A stretch of DNA of 64,000 nt from an uncultured Clostridia bacterium. GTDB taxonomy: Bacteria; Bacillota; Clostridia; Oscillospirales; SIG627. The DNA is taken from the NCBI GenBank assembly GCA_947589595.1, contig CANQBV010000002.1:1-64000 (forward strand). The letters are read 5' to 3'. Made by a program: the position numbers and the translations under genes. Below, one piece after another: positions 1-7,677 of the stretch. Under the pieces are notes generated by a model. That model saw only the letters and a program-made list of their open reading frames with translations, had not been told where the DNA came from and did not search any database. Numbering within the stretch: position 1 is the first letter of the stretch; the number at the start of each line of letters is the position of its first letter.

Positions 1-72
1 GACACAATGGCCAAGTGCCGGATAGGAACGGCAAAATTTTTTACACTTCTATTACTTCTTTATCGCACATAA

Positions 73-303
73 GCAAAAAGAGAGGAATTCAAACGATATG
101 CACAGTTTTTTTCATCCGGAGTAAGAGGAACCTTTGATTATGAATTGATGGAAGACGTAGAAATTCCGATTCCCGCCATTGATGTTCAAAAGGCAATCGC
201 AGATATTTATAGCGTCTATATGACGAGAAAGAGAATTAACGAGCAGTTAAAAGCACAAATCAAAGACATTTGCCCGATCTTGATTCAGGGATCGTTGAAA
301 TAA
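73..303 (+). pseudogene. C-terminal remnant of type I restriction specificity subunit (HsdS-like)
   Basis: The frame ending at the TAA at 301-303 reads as the end of an HsdS target-recognition domain: an EEFKRYAQFFSSG stretch, then ELMEDVEIPIPAIDVQKAI and a helical tail. HsdS chooses the DNA site of a type I restriction-modification complex. The frame is interrupted by TAA at 70-72. Frame 2 just upstream (about 26-80) encodes NFLHFYYFFIAHKQ, which would join well onto KREEFKRYAQ through a one-base shift in the A-run near 76-80, but frame 2 also has a stop at 23-25. This looks like a frameshifted gene or an error-prone stretch rather than an intact gene. The HsdR gene follows 101 nt downstream, which supports the family call. 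Confidence 0.55.
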
Positions 304-404
304 GAAAAAGGACAGAGATCCTTCATAAAAAGAAGTACAGGCAATATCGTTGATCGTATACGCAAGGAAATCGTATAACGGATAACAACCGGAGGTAGAA
401 CTCG

Positions 405-3400
405 ATGGCAAAACCACAAGAATATAACGGTCGCTATTGCGAATCGGAATTTGAATCTGCTTTTCTCTCGTTTTTAGAGGAGGAAGGGTGGGCTTATCTT
501 CCCGGCAACAGTATTCCGCGGGACACGAAAACAGCGGTTTTATATACAGATGATATGGAACAGTTTCTGAGTAAGACCCAGGCGGATCTGACCGTTGAAG
601 AAATCCATCAAATCATAAATAAAGTACGCCTGGCAGGTGCGGAAAGCGAGTTTTCCACCCTTCATATGGTGTATGGCTGGATGGTTGACGGCGTGCAGTT
701 TATTCCCAAAAACGGTCTTGCCCGCATGGTACCCCTCATCGATTTTGAGCATCCAGAAAACAATATCTTTCGCGCGGTCAATCAGTTTACCGTTGAATAT
801 ATGGACAATGGTCAGAAAGAAAGCCGCCGTCCCGATATTCTTCTTTATGTCAACGGCATGCCGCTTTGTCTTATCGAATTGAAGAATCCCGCCGACGCCC
901 ATGCTACCATATACGATGCCTATGAACAGATTACGATTCGTTATTGGCGCGATATCCCGCATCTGCTGCATTACTGCCCCCTGGCGTGTATTTCTGACGG
1001 TGTGAAAACGCGGCTGGGTACCGTTCGTACGCCCTATGAGCATTTCTATGCCTGGCGCCGCGTAAACGATGGAGATAAAATATCTACGCTTCCTTTTGAG
1101 GAAACGCAAACAATGATCAGAGGCGTCTATGCCCCCAAGCGATTTCTTGAGATTTTCCGTGACTATATTTATTTTCAGGACAGAGAATACGACTGCGAGG
1201 AGCGCGAAATCGTCTGCCGCTATCCGCAGTTTTTTGCCACTCGCCTTTTGAAACAGAGTATCGTAAAATCCGTTACAACGAAAAGCGGCAAAGGCGGTAC
1301 CTATTTCGGCGCAACAGGATGCGGCAAAACCTATACGATGGCGTTTCTTGCCCGTCAGCTCGCCCTGCGCTGCACGGACGTGCCCGAAATCGGCTCTCCC
1401 ACGATCATAATGATCGTTGACCGTGACGAACTGCAAAAACAAGGAGCGAAGCTGTTCACCAAGAGCAAAGAGTTCCTGAATCTCGGTGAAGTCAGAATTG
1501 TTCCCGACCGCAGAACCCTGCGGCAGGAACTGGGGGCTCGCATAAGCGGCGGATTTTACATTTGCACGATTCAAAAATTCTGCGACAGAAAAGACGATAA
1601 AATAGGCTTAATCAATAATCGCACCAACATCATTTGCTTTTCGGACGAGGCACACAGAACACAAATTGAAAACGCGAAAAAAATACAGTTCAGCAAGGAC
1701 GTCGATAACAATATGAAAGCCATGGTGTCCAAGTCGTATGCAAAGGTTTTGAAAGAAGCGCTGCCGAAGGCTACTTTTGTCGGTTTTACCGGAACGCCTA
1801 TTTCAGAAACCTATCAGACCTTCGGCGATGAAATTGACCGTTATACGATGGATCAGGCCGTTGCTGACGAGTTGACTGTATCGATCAAATATCATCCCCG
1901 CATCGCCAAAGTTTTGCTTGATCAGGCCAAAGTCAAAGAGATCGAAGATTATTACAAAAAGTGCGCGGATGACGGCGCCACCGCAGACGATATCGAAGCA
2001 AGCAAGAAGGCTATGAGCTCCATGGAGGTCATTCTCGGCGAGCCTTCGCGCTTGGAACGCCTTGCCGTCGATATTCACGATCATTACGTTTCCGCCTGTG
2101 CAAATGATCCCGAAAGAGTGCAAAAGGCTATGATCGTATGCTCCAGTCGACCGATTGCATATGAGCTTTTGAAGAAATTTCAAGAAAAATATCCCGAATG
2201 GTTTGAAGAAAAGAAGGCCCCCGACGATGTTGAAGTTTCCGGTGAGGAATTGCGCGATCTGAAGCCTGTGCCGTTTATGGCAATGGTAGCAAGCGTCGGC
2301 AGCAATGACAAAGAGGAAATGTATCATTATCTTGGCGGCGTAAATAACAGGAAGCGCTCCGAGAAGCTGGATGCAGCGTTCAAGCAGGACAAATCAAATT
2401 TTCACATTGTCATTGTTGTCGATATGTGGATCACCGGATTTGACGTGCCTTCGCTGACCTATATGTACAACGATAAGCCGTTGAAAAAGCATCTGCTGAT
2501 CCAGACCATCAGCCGTGTGAACAGAAAATTTCCCGGCAAGGACTACGGATTCATCATTGACTACATAGGCATACGCGATAATATGCGTGAGGCGATGAAG
2601 CTCTACGGCGGCGATACCTCTGTCGCTCCTTCCGCCGATGATGTCGAACAGGCAACGGAAGTGTTCAGAGAATACTTGGAGATTCTCAAAGATCTTTTTG
2701 CCGGTTATGACCTGACGCCGTTCCTTGATCCCAACGGAGAACCTGTTCTGCGATACACACTGTTGGCAAAAGCGGCGGAATATGTATTCGCTTCCACGCA
2801 GGAATTAAGCACGGAAAGCAACGGGGGAAAAAGCGTTCAAAAGGTATCCTTCAAAACATTTTTTTTGAAAACGGTAAAGAGAATGCGGGCCGCTTATGAC
2901 ATTTGTCAGCCGTCGGGTGCGCTCAATGAGGACGAATCTGCTCTGGCGCAATGTTTTATGGCGATTGCGGGCTTTGTCCGCAAGATGAGCGGAACAGATA
3001 CCGAAATCGATACCGATATCATGAACCGCCGCGTGGCAAAAATGGTTGAAGAAGCACTGAAATACAATGAGGTGGAAAGTGTTCTCGAGGACGGAGAGCA
3101 AGAGGATATATTCAGCCCCGAGTATTTTGAAAAGCTCTCGGATGTAAAAATGCCCGCATCCAAACTGGAAATGCTTGTAAAAATGCTGCGCAAACAGATC
3201 AGGGAATATAGCAGGACCAATCAGATGGCGGCAAAGAAATTTCAAGAAATGCTCGAAGAAACAATCAAGCAGTACCATGAGAGAAGAAAGAGTCTCCCTG
3301 CAGAAGAAACCGGAGAAACACAGGAACATACATCCGAAAAAATTATCAGAAGCGCCACCGAACAGGCATTGCAAATCTTGAAAGAGATGAATGCCGATCG

Positions 3401-3740
3401 TGAAAGTTTTCGGAAGATTGGCCTTACATTTGAAGAGAAGGCGTTTTATGATATTTTGATAGCGCTGCGTGATGAATATGGTTTTGAGTACGGTGAAGAT
3501 AAAAAGGTGGATGGCGTCGTAGTCAATGATACATGTAAATCACTTGCCAAAAAGATCAAAGAGATCATTGATACCAAATCTTCTTTTGCCGATTGGCTCA
3601 ACAACCAAAATGTGCGCGATCAGCTTAAATTTGATATCAAAGTATGCTTGGTCAAAAACGGTTATCCCCCGCAGTATAGCCCCGAGGTTTTCCGTAAAGT
3701 TATGGAACAGGTGGAGAATTTCGAGGAAAATAATGGATAA
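405..3740 (+). CDS. hsdR: Type I restriction enzyme R subunit (HsdR)
   Basis: Motor and nuclease subunit of a type I restriction-modification enzyme: it translocates DNA with ATP and cleaves DNA lacking host methylation. The 1111-aa product has the expected order. A PD-(D/E)xK nuclease is seen at about 142-160 (RPDILLY then LIELKNP). A superfamily 2 helicase follows, with Walker A GATGCGKT at 302-309, a DEAH box at 414-417, TGTP at 462-465 and a late QTISRVNRKFPGKDYG motif VI. The C-terminal 300 residues are helical and charged, as in the HsdR part that docks on the methylase core. The start has GGAGG at 391-395, nine nt before the ATG. The upstream HsdS remnant is broken and HsdM is not in the window, so it is unclear whether the system works. 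A stem-loop at 3945-3974 could end transcription. Confidence 0.95.
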   Translation: MAKPQEYNGRYCESEFESAFLSFLEEEGWAYLPGNSIPRDTKTAVLYTDDMEQFLSKTQADLTVEEIHQIINKVRLAGAESEFSTLHMVYGWMVDGVQFIPKNGLARMVPLIDFEHPENNIFRAVNQFTVEYMDNGQKESRRPDILLYVNGMPLCLIELKNPADAHATIYDAYEQITIRYWRDIPHLLHYCPLACISDGVKTRLGTVRTPYEHFYAWRRVNDGDKISTLPFEETQTMIRGVYAPKRFLEIFRDYIYFQDREYDCEEREIVCRYPQFFATRLLKQSIVKSVTTKSGKGGTYFGATGCGKTYTMAFLARQLALRCTDVPEIGSPTIIMIVDRDELQKQGAKLFTKSKEFLNLGEVRIVPDRRTLRQELGARISGGFYICTIQKFCDRKDDKIGLINNRTNIICFSDEAHRTQIENAKKIQFSKDVDNNMKAMVSKSYAKVLKEALPKATFVGFTGTPISETYQTFGDEIDRYTMDQAVADELTVSIKYHPRIAKVLLDQAKVKEIEDYYKKCADDGATADDIEASKKAMSSMEVILGEPSRLERLAVDIHDHYVSACANDPERVQKAMIVCSSRPIAYELLKKFQEKYPEWFEEKKAPDDVEVSGEELRDLKPVPFMAMVASVGSNDKEEMYHYLGGVNNRKRSEKLDAAFKQDKSNFHIVIVVDMWITGFDVPSLTYMYNDKPLKKHLLIQTISRVNRKFPGKDYGFIIDYIGIRDNMREAMKLYGGDTSVAPSADDVEQATEVFREYLEILKDLFAGYDLTPFLDPNGEPVLRYTLLAKAAEYVFASTQELSTESNGGKSVQKVSFKTFFLKTVKRMRAAYDICQPSGALNEDESALAQCFMAIAGFVRKMSGTDTEIDTDIMNRRVAKMVEEALKYNEVESVLEDGEQEDIFSPEYFEKLSDVKMPASKLEMLVKMLRKQIREYSRTNQMAAKKFQEMLEETIKQYHERRKSLPAEETGETQEHTSEKIIRSATEQALQILKEMNADRESFRKIGLTFEEKAFYDILIALRDEYGFEYGEDKKVDGVVVNDTCKSLAKKIKEIIDTKSSFADWLNNQNVRDQLKFDIKVCLVKNGYPPQYSPEVFRKVMEQVENFEENNG

Positions 3741-3944
3741 AGGAAAAATGATATAGAAAGACTATTCTCCATTTGCGATAGATTGAAATCATCAGAATGA
3801 GTAAAACTAACAAAAATATAGATTTAAAAGCCGGATAGGTCCCTGCACTGCGATAAAGCATCAGATTGTACGCCCCTAAAACTGTTGTTTCAAAAGCTGT
3901 TCTTGATTGCAAAGCATTTTACAGATTCTCGGCCATCATGGAAA

Positions 3945-3974
3945 AAATCGGACGGTAAGATCCGTCCGATTTTA
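3945..3974 (+). terminator. Stem-loop, probable terminator after hsdR
   Basis: Perfect 12-bp inverted repeat (AAAATCGGACGG / CCGTCCGATTTT) with a 6-nt loop. The short T-run is part of the stem itself. It lies 200 nt after the hsdR stop and before spoVT, so it fits as an insulator between them. Confidence 0.6.
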
Positions 3975-4051
3975 GTTGCAGGAATAAGCGTCGGGGTCGC
4001 AGCGCTTCCCCGACGCACATCCCTCAGACAGCAAAGCCATCCTGATTTGAA

Positions 4052-4081
4052 TTGATTTTGTTTATAAAATTGCAGTATAAA
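4052..4081 (+). promoter_or_regulatory. Candidate promoter of spoVT
   Basis: TTGATT at 4052-4057, an 18-bp spacer and TATAAA at 4076-4081. It fits sigma-A. In Bacillus spoVT is transcribed by the forespore factor sigma-G, and I could not make a clean sigma-G match here. Start of transcription would be near 4088. Confidence 0.4.
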
Positions 4082-4131
4082 TCTCCTTCCTTTACAAATA
4101 CTAACAGTACAAGTTTGTAAAACAAGGAGAT
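4081..4131 (+). promoter_or_regulatory. Inverted repeat covering the spoVT ribosome binding site
   Basis: ATCTCCTT (4081-4088) pairs perfectly with AAGGAGAT (4124-4131), which contains the Shine-Dalgarno sequence. Inside it TTTACAAA (4091-4098) pairs with TTTGTAAA (4114-4121), and TACT/AGTA (4099-4102, 4106-4109) extends the stem. Only a 2x2 internal loop breaks it. It could be an RNA hairpin hiding the ribosome binding site, or a DNA operator if transcription starts near 4088. Confidence 0.6.
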
Positions 4132-4141
4132 TGATTTATAT

Positions 4142-4675
4142 ATGAAAGCAACAGGAATTGTACGTCGCATCGATGATCTGGGGCGCGTGGTGATTCCCAA
4201 AGAGATCCGCCGCACCATGCGGATCCGAGAGGGCGACCCGCTGGAGATTTACACAGATCGGGACGGCGAGGTTATTTTTAAAAAGTATTCCCCGGCCGGG
4301 GAAATGCTGGAGGAGGCGCAGGGATATTGTGAGACGCTGCAAAAAAGCTGTTCCCTGACCGTGGTGGTGTGCGACCGGGATTCGATCATTGCGGCCGCCG
4401 GGGTTTCCAAGAAGGATTGCATTGATAAAAAAACGCCGCCGGAAATGGACAAGCTTTTGGAATCGAGAAAGCTATACGCCTATCAATCCGGCATGCCGCG
4501 CATTGCGCTCGGACCGGAGGGATATTATATTTCCGCCTTGATGCCCATTTTATCGGAGGGGGATATCATTGGGGCGGTCGCCAGTATCAAAACCGATCTG
4601 CGCGAGGTTGCCGAAAGCGAAAAACTTCTGATCCAAACCGCCGGCATTTATTTGGGACGGCAATTAGAGGAATAA
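4142..4675 (+). CDS. spoVT: Stage V sporulation protein T, AbrB-type transcription regulator
   Basis: DNA-binding regulator that in Bacillus and Clostridium modulates sigma-G-dependent forespore genes late in sporulation. The 177-aa protein has an N-terminal AbrB/SpoVT swapped-hairpin domain (1-50, with GIVRRIDDLGRVVIPKEIRR typical of SpoVT) and a C-terminal GAF-like sensor domain (about 55-175). Length matches Bacillus SpoVT (178 aa). The ribosome binding site AAGGAG at 4124-4129 is 12 nt from the ATG, longer than usual, and lies in the 3' arm of the inverted repeat at 4081-4131. The gene is monocistronic; it converges on the M23 peptidase gene, whose stop codon lies 12 nt inside the spoVT end. 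Its presence is the best hint of endospore formation in this window. Confidence 0.93.
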   Translation: MKATGIVRRIDDLGRVVIPKEIRRTMRIREGDPLEIYTDRDGEVIFKKYSPAGEMLEEAQGYCETLQKSCSLTVVVCDRDSIIAAAGVSKKDCIDKKTPPEMDKLLESRKLYAYQSGMPRIALGPEGYYISALMPILSEGDIIGAVASIKTDLREVAESEKLLIQTAGIYLGRQLEE

Positions 4676-6649
4676 AAAAAGAATCCCGAAAAGCGATTTG
4701 CTTTTCGGGATTCTTTTCAGATCAAAATCGACCGGCCCGGCGTAGAGCGGCGGCAGAAATTTTTGAAAGGAAACGGATTTTGTCGAAATGGGCGGATCCT
4801 CCGTTTGTTTGGGATTATCGTAGATCGTGACGTCCCCCTCGTACATATAGCCATTGGCGGGGTTGAGCCTGGTGAAATTCTTCATGATCTCAAAGTGACA
4901 ATGCGGCCCTTCCGAGAGGCCGGTACTGCCGACCTCAGCAATCTTATCGCCCTGTTTGACTGCCTGACCCAGCTCCACACAGATTTTGCTGCAATGGGCG
5001 TAAACCGTCATATAATCCTCATCATGCCGAAGCAGAACGAAATACCCATAGCCGATAAATCCCCGATCCGGATAGTACGTTTCCTGTCCCTCCGGCCCGC
5101 TAACACCGACAACAACGCCGCTGGCGGCAGCGTAAATATTATCGCCCTCTTTGCCGGGCAGATCCCAGCCGTGGTGGAAACCGTCTTCTCTTTCGCCGTA
5201 TCCGGAGAAAAGCGGCACTACGTTCGGCAGGATAAAGCTCCCCTTCCGTTCGGTGATCCCCAAGTCCTCCGGCAAAACCTTAATGCCAATGGCAATGACC
5301 TCGGTCACCGGTTCGGACAAGGTGGTTTGTTTTATGATATCGCGCCGGGCTTCTTTGCCGTCCACCCAATAGATCTCCGCTTCGATCCGCTCCCGGCCGG
5401 GAACGCCTCTGGTAACGGCGTTTGCCATGGAGGTATAGAGGATCTTGCTCTCCTGATACTCGATCTGATAGGGGATCTCCGCTTCATAAACGACCGTTTC
5501 TTTGGTGCAGAAAAGAAGCTGCAGATGATCGGTGTTTTGCGGCTGGTTGGAGCGCTTGCGGGAAACGTTTGCACTGGCAAGCTGCGTATCGGCAAAAAGA
5601 GTGCCGTTTGCCAAAACCGCCACGCTCTCTTCGGGCTGGTTTTCCTGCCAAATTTCGCTGAAATCCGTTGCGCTCTGACGCTCTTCTGCAGGAAGCGTGA
5701 GCGTTTTTAAAAACTGATAGAGGGCCTCCTCGTCCAGAATACTGGCCGTAGGATAGGCCTGGGTAACGATCCGCACCTCATTGAAGATCACGGTAGAAGG
5801 ATCCTGTGTTTCTTCGATTTTTTCCGCGATGAGTCTTTCCAGAACCGATTCGACCGTTTCCTGATTCTCCGCTACGGCAACCAGCGTTCCATCCAGATAA
5901 AGCCCGCCGGCGGTACAAATATATTCGCGCACATAGGTATATAAAACATTGGAAACAGCGTTCTTGTCGGAAAGCGGCGCCTTGCCTTTTCGCGGGGAAA
6001 GAGCGTAGTGAATGGGATAGGGGAATTTGAAATCGCTCCCGAGAATGGTTTCTACGTTATTTTCCAGCTCCCGTACGGCAAGCTGTACTTCCGCCTGGTT
6101 TTCCACCGTACCGATATATTTCCCCTCGATATCCACATCCAAAACGATCGGGCGGCTAAGCGTTACATAGGTGTAAATCGCCGCAAAAACCGCAACGGCG
6201 GCCACCGCAAAATGCGCCAGATGCGCACGCAGAAAATCTCGCTTACGCTGATAGTGAAGAACATTTTCTTTTTTCCGAAAAGGCAGTGCGAAAAGGCCGA
6301 AAAAGCCACGCACTTTCTGCGGAACGGCGGCAAGCAGACGCAAAAAGCGCGTTTCCAACGCCATCAAATCGGAGCTCTTCCCTTTTTGCCGCTCTCTTTC
6401 CACCGCTTTTTCACAAGCTACAATGTAAAGGGCGTTGAAAAACGAATCGATAATCCCCAATCCGTTTTCCCGGAAGGCCCGGTATTGCTGCCGGATCGTC
6501 AGTTCGGGCATGACCGTTTCGTCCGAGCGAAATTCCGGCTTCTTCGAAGGGGCTGCTTTTAATTCCCGTGAACGAAGCCTTCTTTTTTTTCTTCCGAAAT
6601 CGCCGGAAAGCTTATCTTCCGCATGGTGTTTCAAGTTCTCCTCGGGCAT
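4664..6649 (-). CDS. Membrane-anchored G5/M23 family cell-wall peptidase
   Basis: Probable peptidoglycan endopeptidase on the outer face of the membrane. The 661-aa product has a basic cytoplasmic N-terminus of about 140 residues, one membrane segment (about 144-164), an extracytoplasmic region of about 210 residues, a G5 domain (about 380-460) and an M23 metallopeptidase domain (about 475-600). The zinc and catalytic residues are present: H492 and D496 in HHGWD, H552 in YAHCS, and H583/H585 in PHCHFE. I chose the ATG at 6649 because AGGAGGGAG lies just upstream; the frame is open 15 codons further. The last residues (KRIPKSKSLFGILFLFL) are encoded by the terminator hairpin, with the stop codon beyond its T-run. 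A promoter at 6685-6713 sits 36 nt upstream. Its exact cell-wall role is unknown. Confidence 0.85.
   Translation of the reverse strand: MPEENLKHHAEDKLSGDFGRKKRRLRSRELKAAPSKKPEFRSDETVMPELTIRQQYRAFRENGLGIIDSFFNALYIVACEKAVERERQKGKSSDLMALETRFLRLLAAVPQKVRGFFGLFALPFRKKENVLHYQRKRDFLRAHLAHFAVAAVAVFAAIYTYVTLSRPIVLDVDIEGKYIGTVENQAEVQLAVRELENNVETILGSDFKFPYPIHYALSPRKGKAPLSDKNAVSNVLYTYVREYICTAGGLYLDGTLVAVAENQETVESVLERLIAEKIEETQDPSTVIFNEVRIVTQAYPTASILDEEALYQFLKTLTLPAEERQSATDFSEIWQENQPEESVAVLANGTLFADTQLASANVSRKRSNQPQNTDHLQLLFCTKETVVYEAEIPYQIEYQESKILYTSMANAVTRGVPGRERIEAEIYWVDGKEARRDIIKQTTLSEPVTEVIAIGIKVLPEDLGITERKGSFILPNVVPLFSGYGEREDGFHHGWDLPGKEGDNIYAAASGVVVGVSGPEGQETYYPDRGFIGYGYFVLLRHDEDYMTVYAHCSKICVELGQAVKQGDKIAEVGSTGLSEGPHCHFEIMKNFTRLNPANGYMYEGDVTIYDNPKQTEDPPISTKSVSFQKFLPPLYAGPVDFDLKRIPKSKSLFGILFLFL
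4677..4717. terminator. Bidirectional terminator between spoVT and the M23 peptidase
   Basis: Perfect 18-bp stem (AAAAGAATCCCGAAAAGC / GCTTTTCGGGATTCTTTT) with a 5-nt loop. On the minus strand it is followed by seven T (4680-4674), the better T-run. On the plus strand only TTCTTTT follows. The stem lies inside the last codons of the minus-strand gene. Confidence 0.85.
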
Positions 6650-6684
6650 TTCAAAGCTCCCTCCTTTCTTGTTTACTCTTCGGC

Positions 6685-6713
6685 ATTTTAACACAATATG
6701 AAAAAAAAATCAA
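6685..6713 (-). promoter_or_regulatory. Promoter of the M23 peptidase gene
   Basis: On the minus strand: TTGATT (6713-6708), 17-bp spacer, TAAAAT (6690-6685). It is 36 nt ahead of the chosen start, which supports the ATG at 6649 over one upstream. Confidence 0.7.
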
Positions 6714-6761
6714 GTCCGGCCTGCTTTTCCTGAAATTACTCTGTTTTTCCCGAAATTGCTC

Positions 6762-6790
6762 TTGAGATTTCGGGTAAAAACTGCTATACT
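6762..6790 (+). promoter_or_regulatory. Promoter of the RlmA-like gene
   Basis: TTGAGA (6762-6767), 17-bp spacer, TATACT (6785-6790). Transcription would begin near 6797, about 32 nt before the ATG. Confidence 0.75.
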
Positions 6791-6828
6791 GAGAAAACAA
6801 AAACAGAAAAAAAGAAAGAGAATTGAGA

Positions 6829-7602
6829 ATGGATCCTTGTTTTCGCTGCCCGGAATGCAGTGAAGAACTGATTCCGTATCAAAAATTTTATCAGTGCCGT
6901 CACTTTCATCGCGTCCCGCGCAATGCGTTCGGCAATCTCATGTTTCCCGGCAAGGGAATTTTCTGTTCCGTGGAGGAATGCCGCCGGAAAGAGACGCTTT
7001 TTCAACGAGATCTTTTGGCCGATCTGCGCAGTGAGATCTGCGAAGAAACGGCACGGCTCGGAAAAGACGAAGGTAGGCGTTTGTTCTGCGATTTTCCCGA
7101 CAGCGCTTTCTGCCGGAAGCTGCAGGGAGAATCGGTTTTTCTGTTTCGGGAACGCAAACGCGCCCGCTTTTTACAATCTGACGAGACGGTTCAATTTTGT
7201 TTCGGAACGACCCGGAATTTGCGCGATAACAGTTTCCGTGCGCTTTTTTCTTTTTCCGCCGAGCCCTCGGAAGCGGCGCGGCTTTTGCGGCAGCAGGGGC
7301 TTCTTTTTCTTCTGACCTGCTCGGAAAACTTTGCGAGAGAGCTGTTTTACTGCGGCTTTCCCGCCTTTCCCGGCTTTGAGCCGAAAACACTGGCCGGCTT
7401 TCGTACCAAACGGATCCTGCGGTTTTCGAAGCGGATCTATTTGAACCCCGAAGAAGCGGATACCCTTTGCCGCGTTTTCGCACATGCTCCTTTAAAGGAA
7501 AAAGACGCTTTCGGCGGCGGCTTTGTAACGACGGAGCTGTTTCTTTCGGTCTACCAAAAGGAGCCCCGCTCTTTTGTCTTATTTCGCCCGTCTTCCCGAT
7601 GA
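6829..7602 (+). CDS. RlmA-like rRNA methyltransferase homologue lacking the SAM-binding loop
   Basis: RlmA (RrmA) methylates N1 of a guanine in helix 35 of 23S rRNA. The 257-aa product keeps the family's N-terminal zinc finger (C7, C10, C23, H27 in CPEC...CRHFH), the following NLM and RRK..F region, and downstream blocks that line up with RlmA: VQFCFGTTRNL like VTFCVASSHRL, then a hydrophobic LLFLLTCSENFARELFY like the late Rossmann strands, and the C-terminal segment near 190-225. The glycine-rich motif I (normally near VLDIGCGEG) is replaced by RLFCDFPDSAF, so SAM binding is doubtful. Starts are ATG at 6829 or TTG at 6823; I prefer ATG with the AGAAAGAG purine run ahead. It may be a degenerate enzyme or an RNA-binding protein with another role. 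Confidence 0.6.
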   Translation: MDPCFRCPECSEELIPYQKFYQCRHFHRVPRNAFGNLMFPGKGIFCSVEECRRKETLFQRDLLADLRSEICEETARLGKDEGRRLFCDFPDSAFCRKLQGESVFLFRERKRARFLQSDETVQFCFGTTRNLRDNSFRALFSFSAEPSEAARLLRQQGLLFLLTCSENFARELFYCGFPAFPGFEPKTLAGFRTKRILRFSKRIYLNPEEADTLCRVFAHAPLKEKDAFGGGFVTTELFLSVYQKEPRSFVLFRPSSR

Positions 7603-7677
7603 GGCTTTCGATTCTTTTTTCATTTCTTTCATAAAACAATCACATATCTCTTTTAGAATAGTCATGAGGTGTATACG

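Larger units (their letters stand above)
3741..4141. other. Intergenic region hsdR-spoVT without a gene
   Basis: No credible coding region on either strand. It holds the stem-loop at 3945-3974, a second GC-rich hairpin at 3989-4017 (GCGTCGGGG / CCCCGACGC, 11-nt loop, no T-run), a candidate promoter at 4052-4081 and the inverted repeat over the spoVT ribosome binding site at 4081-4131. The 3741-3940 part is AT-rich and shows nothing recognisable. Confidence 0.6.

Noticed and set aside
6823-6828. TTG start for the RlmA-like gene
   Set aside because: The ATG two codons later is better spaced from the purine-rich ribosome binding site.
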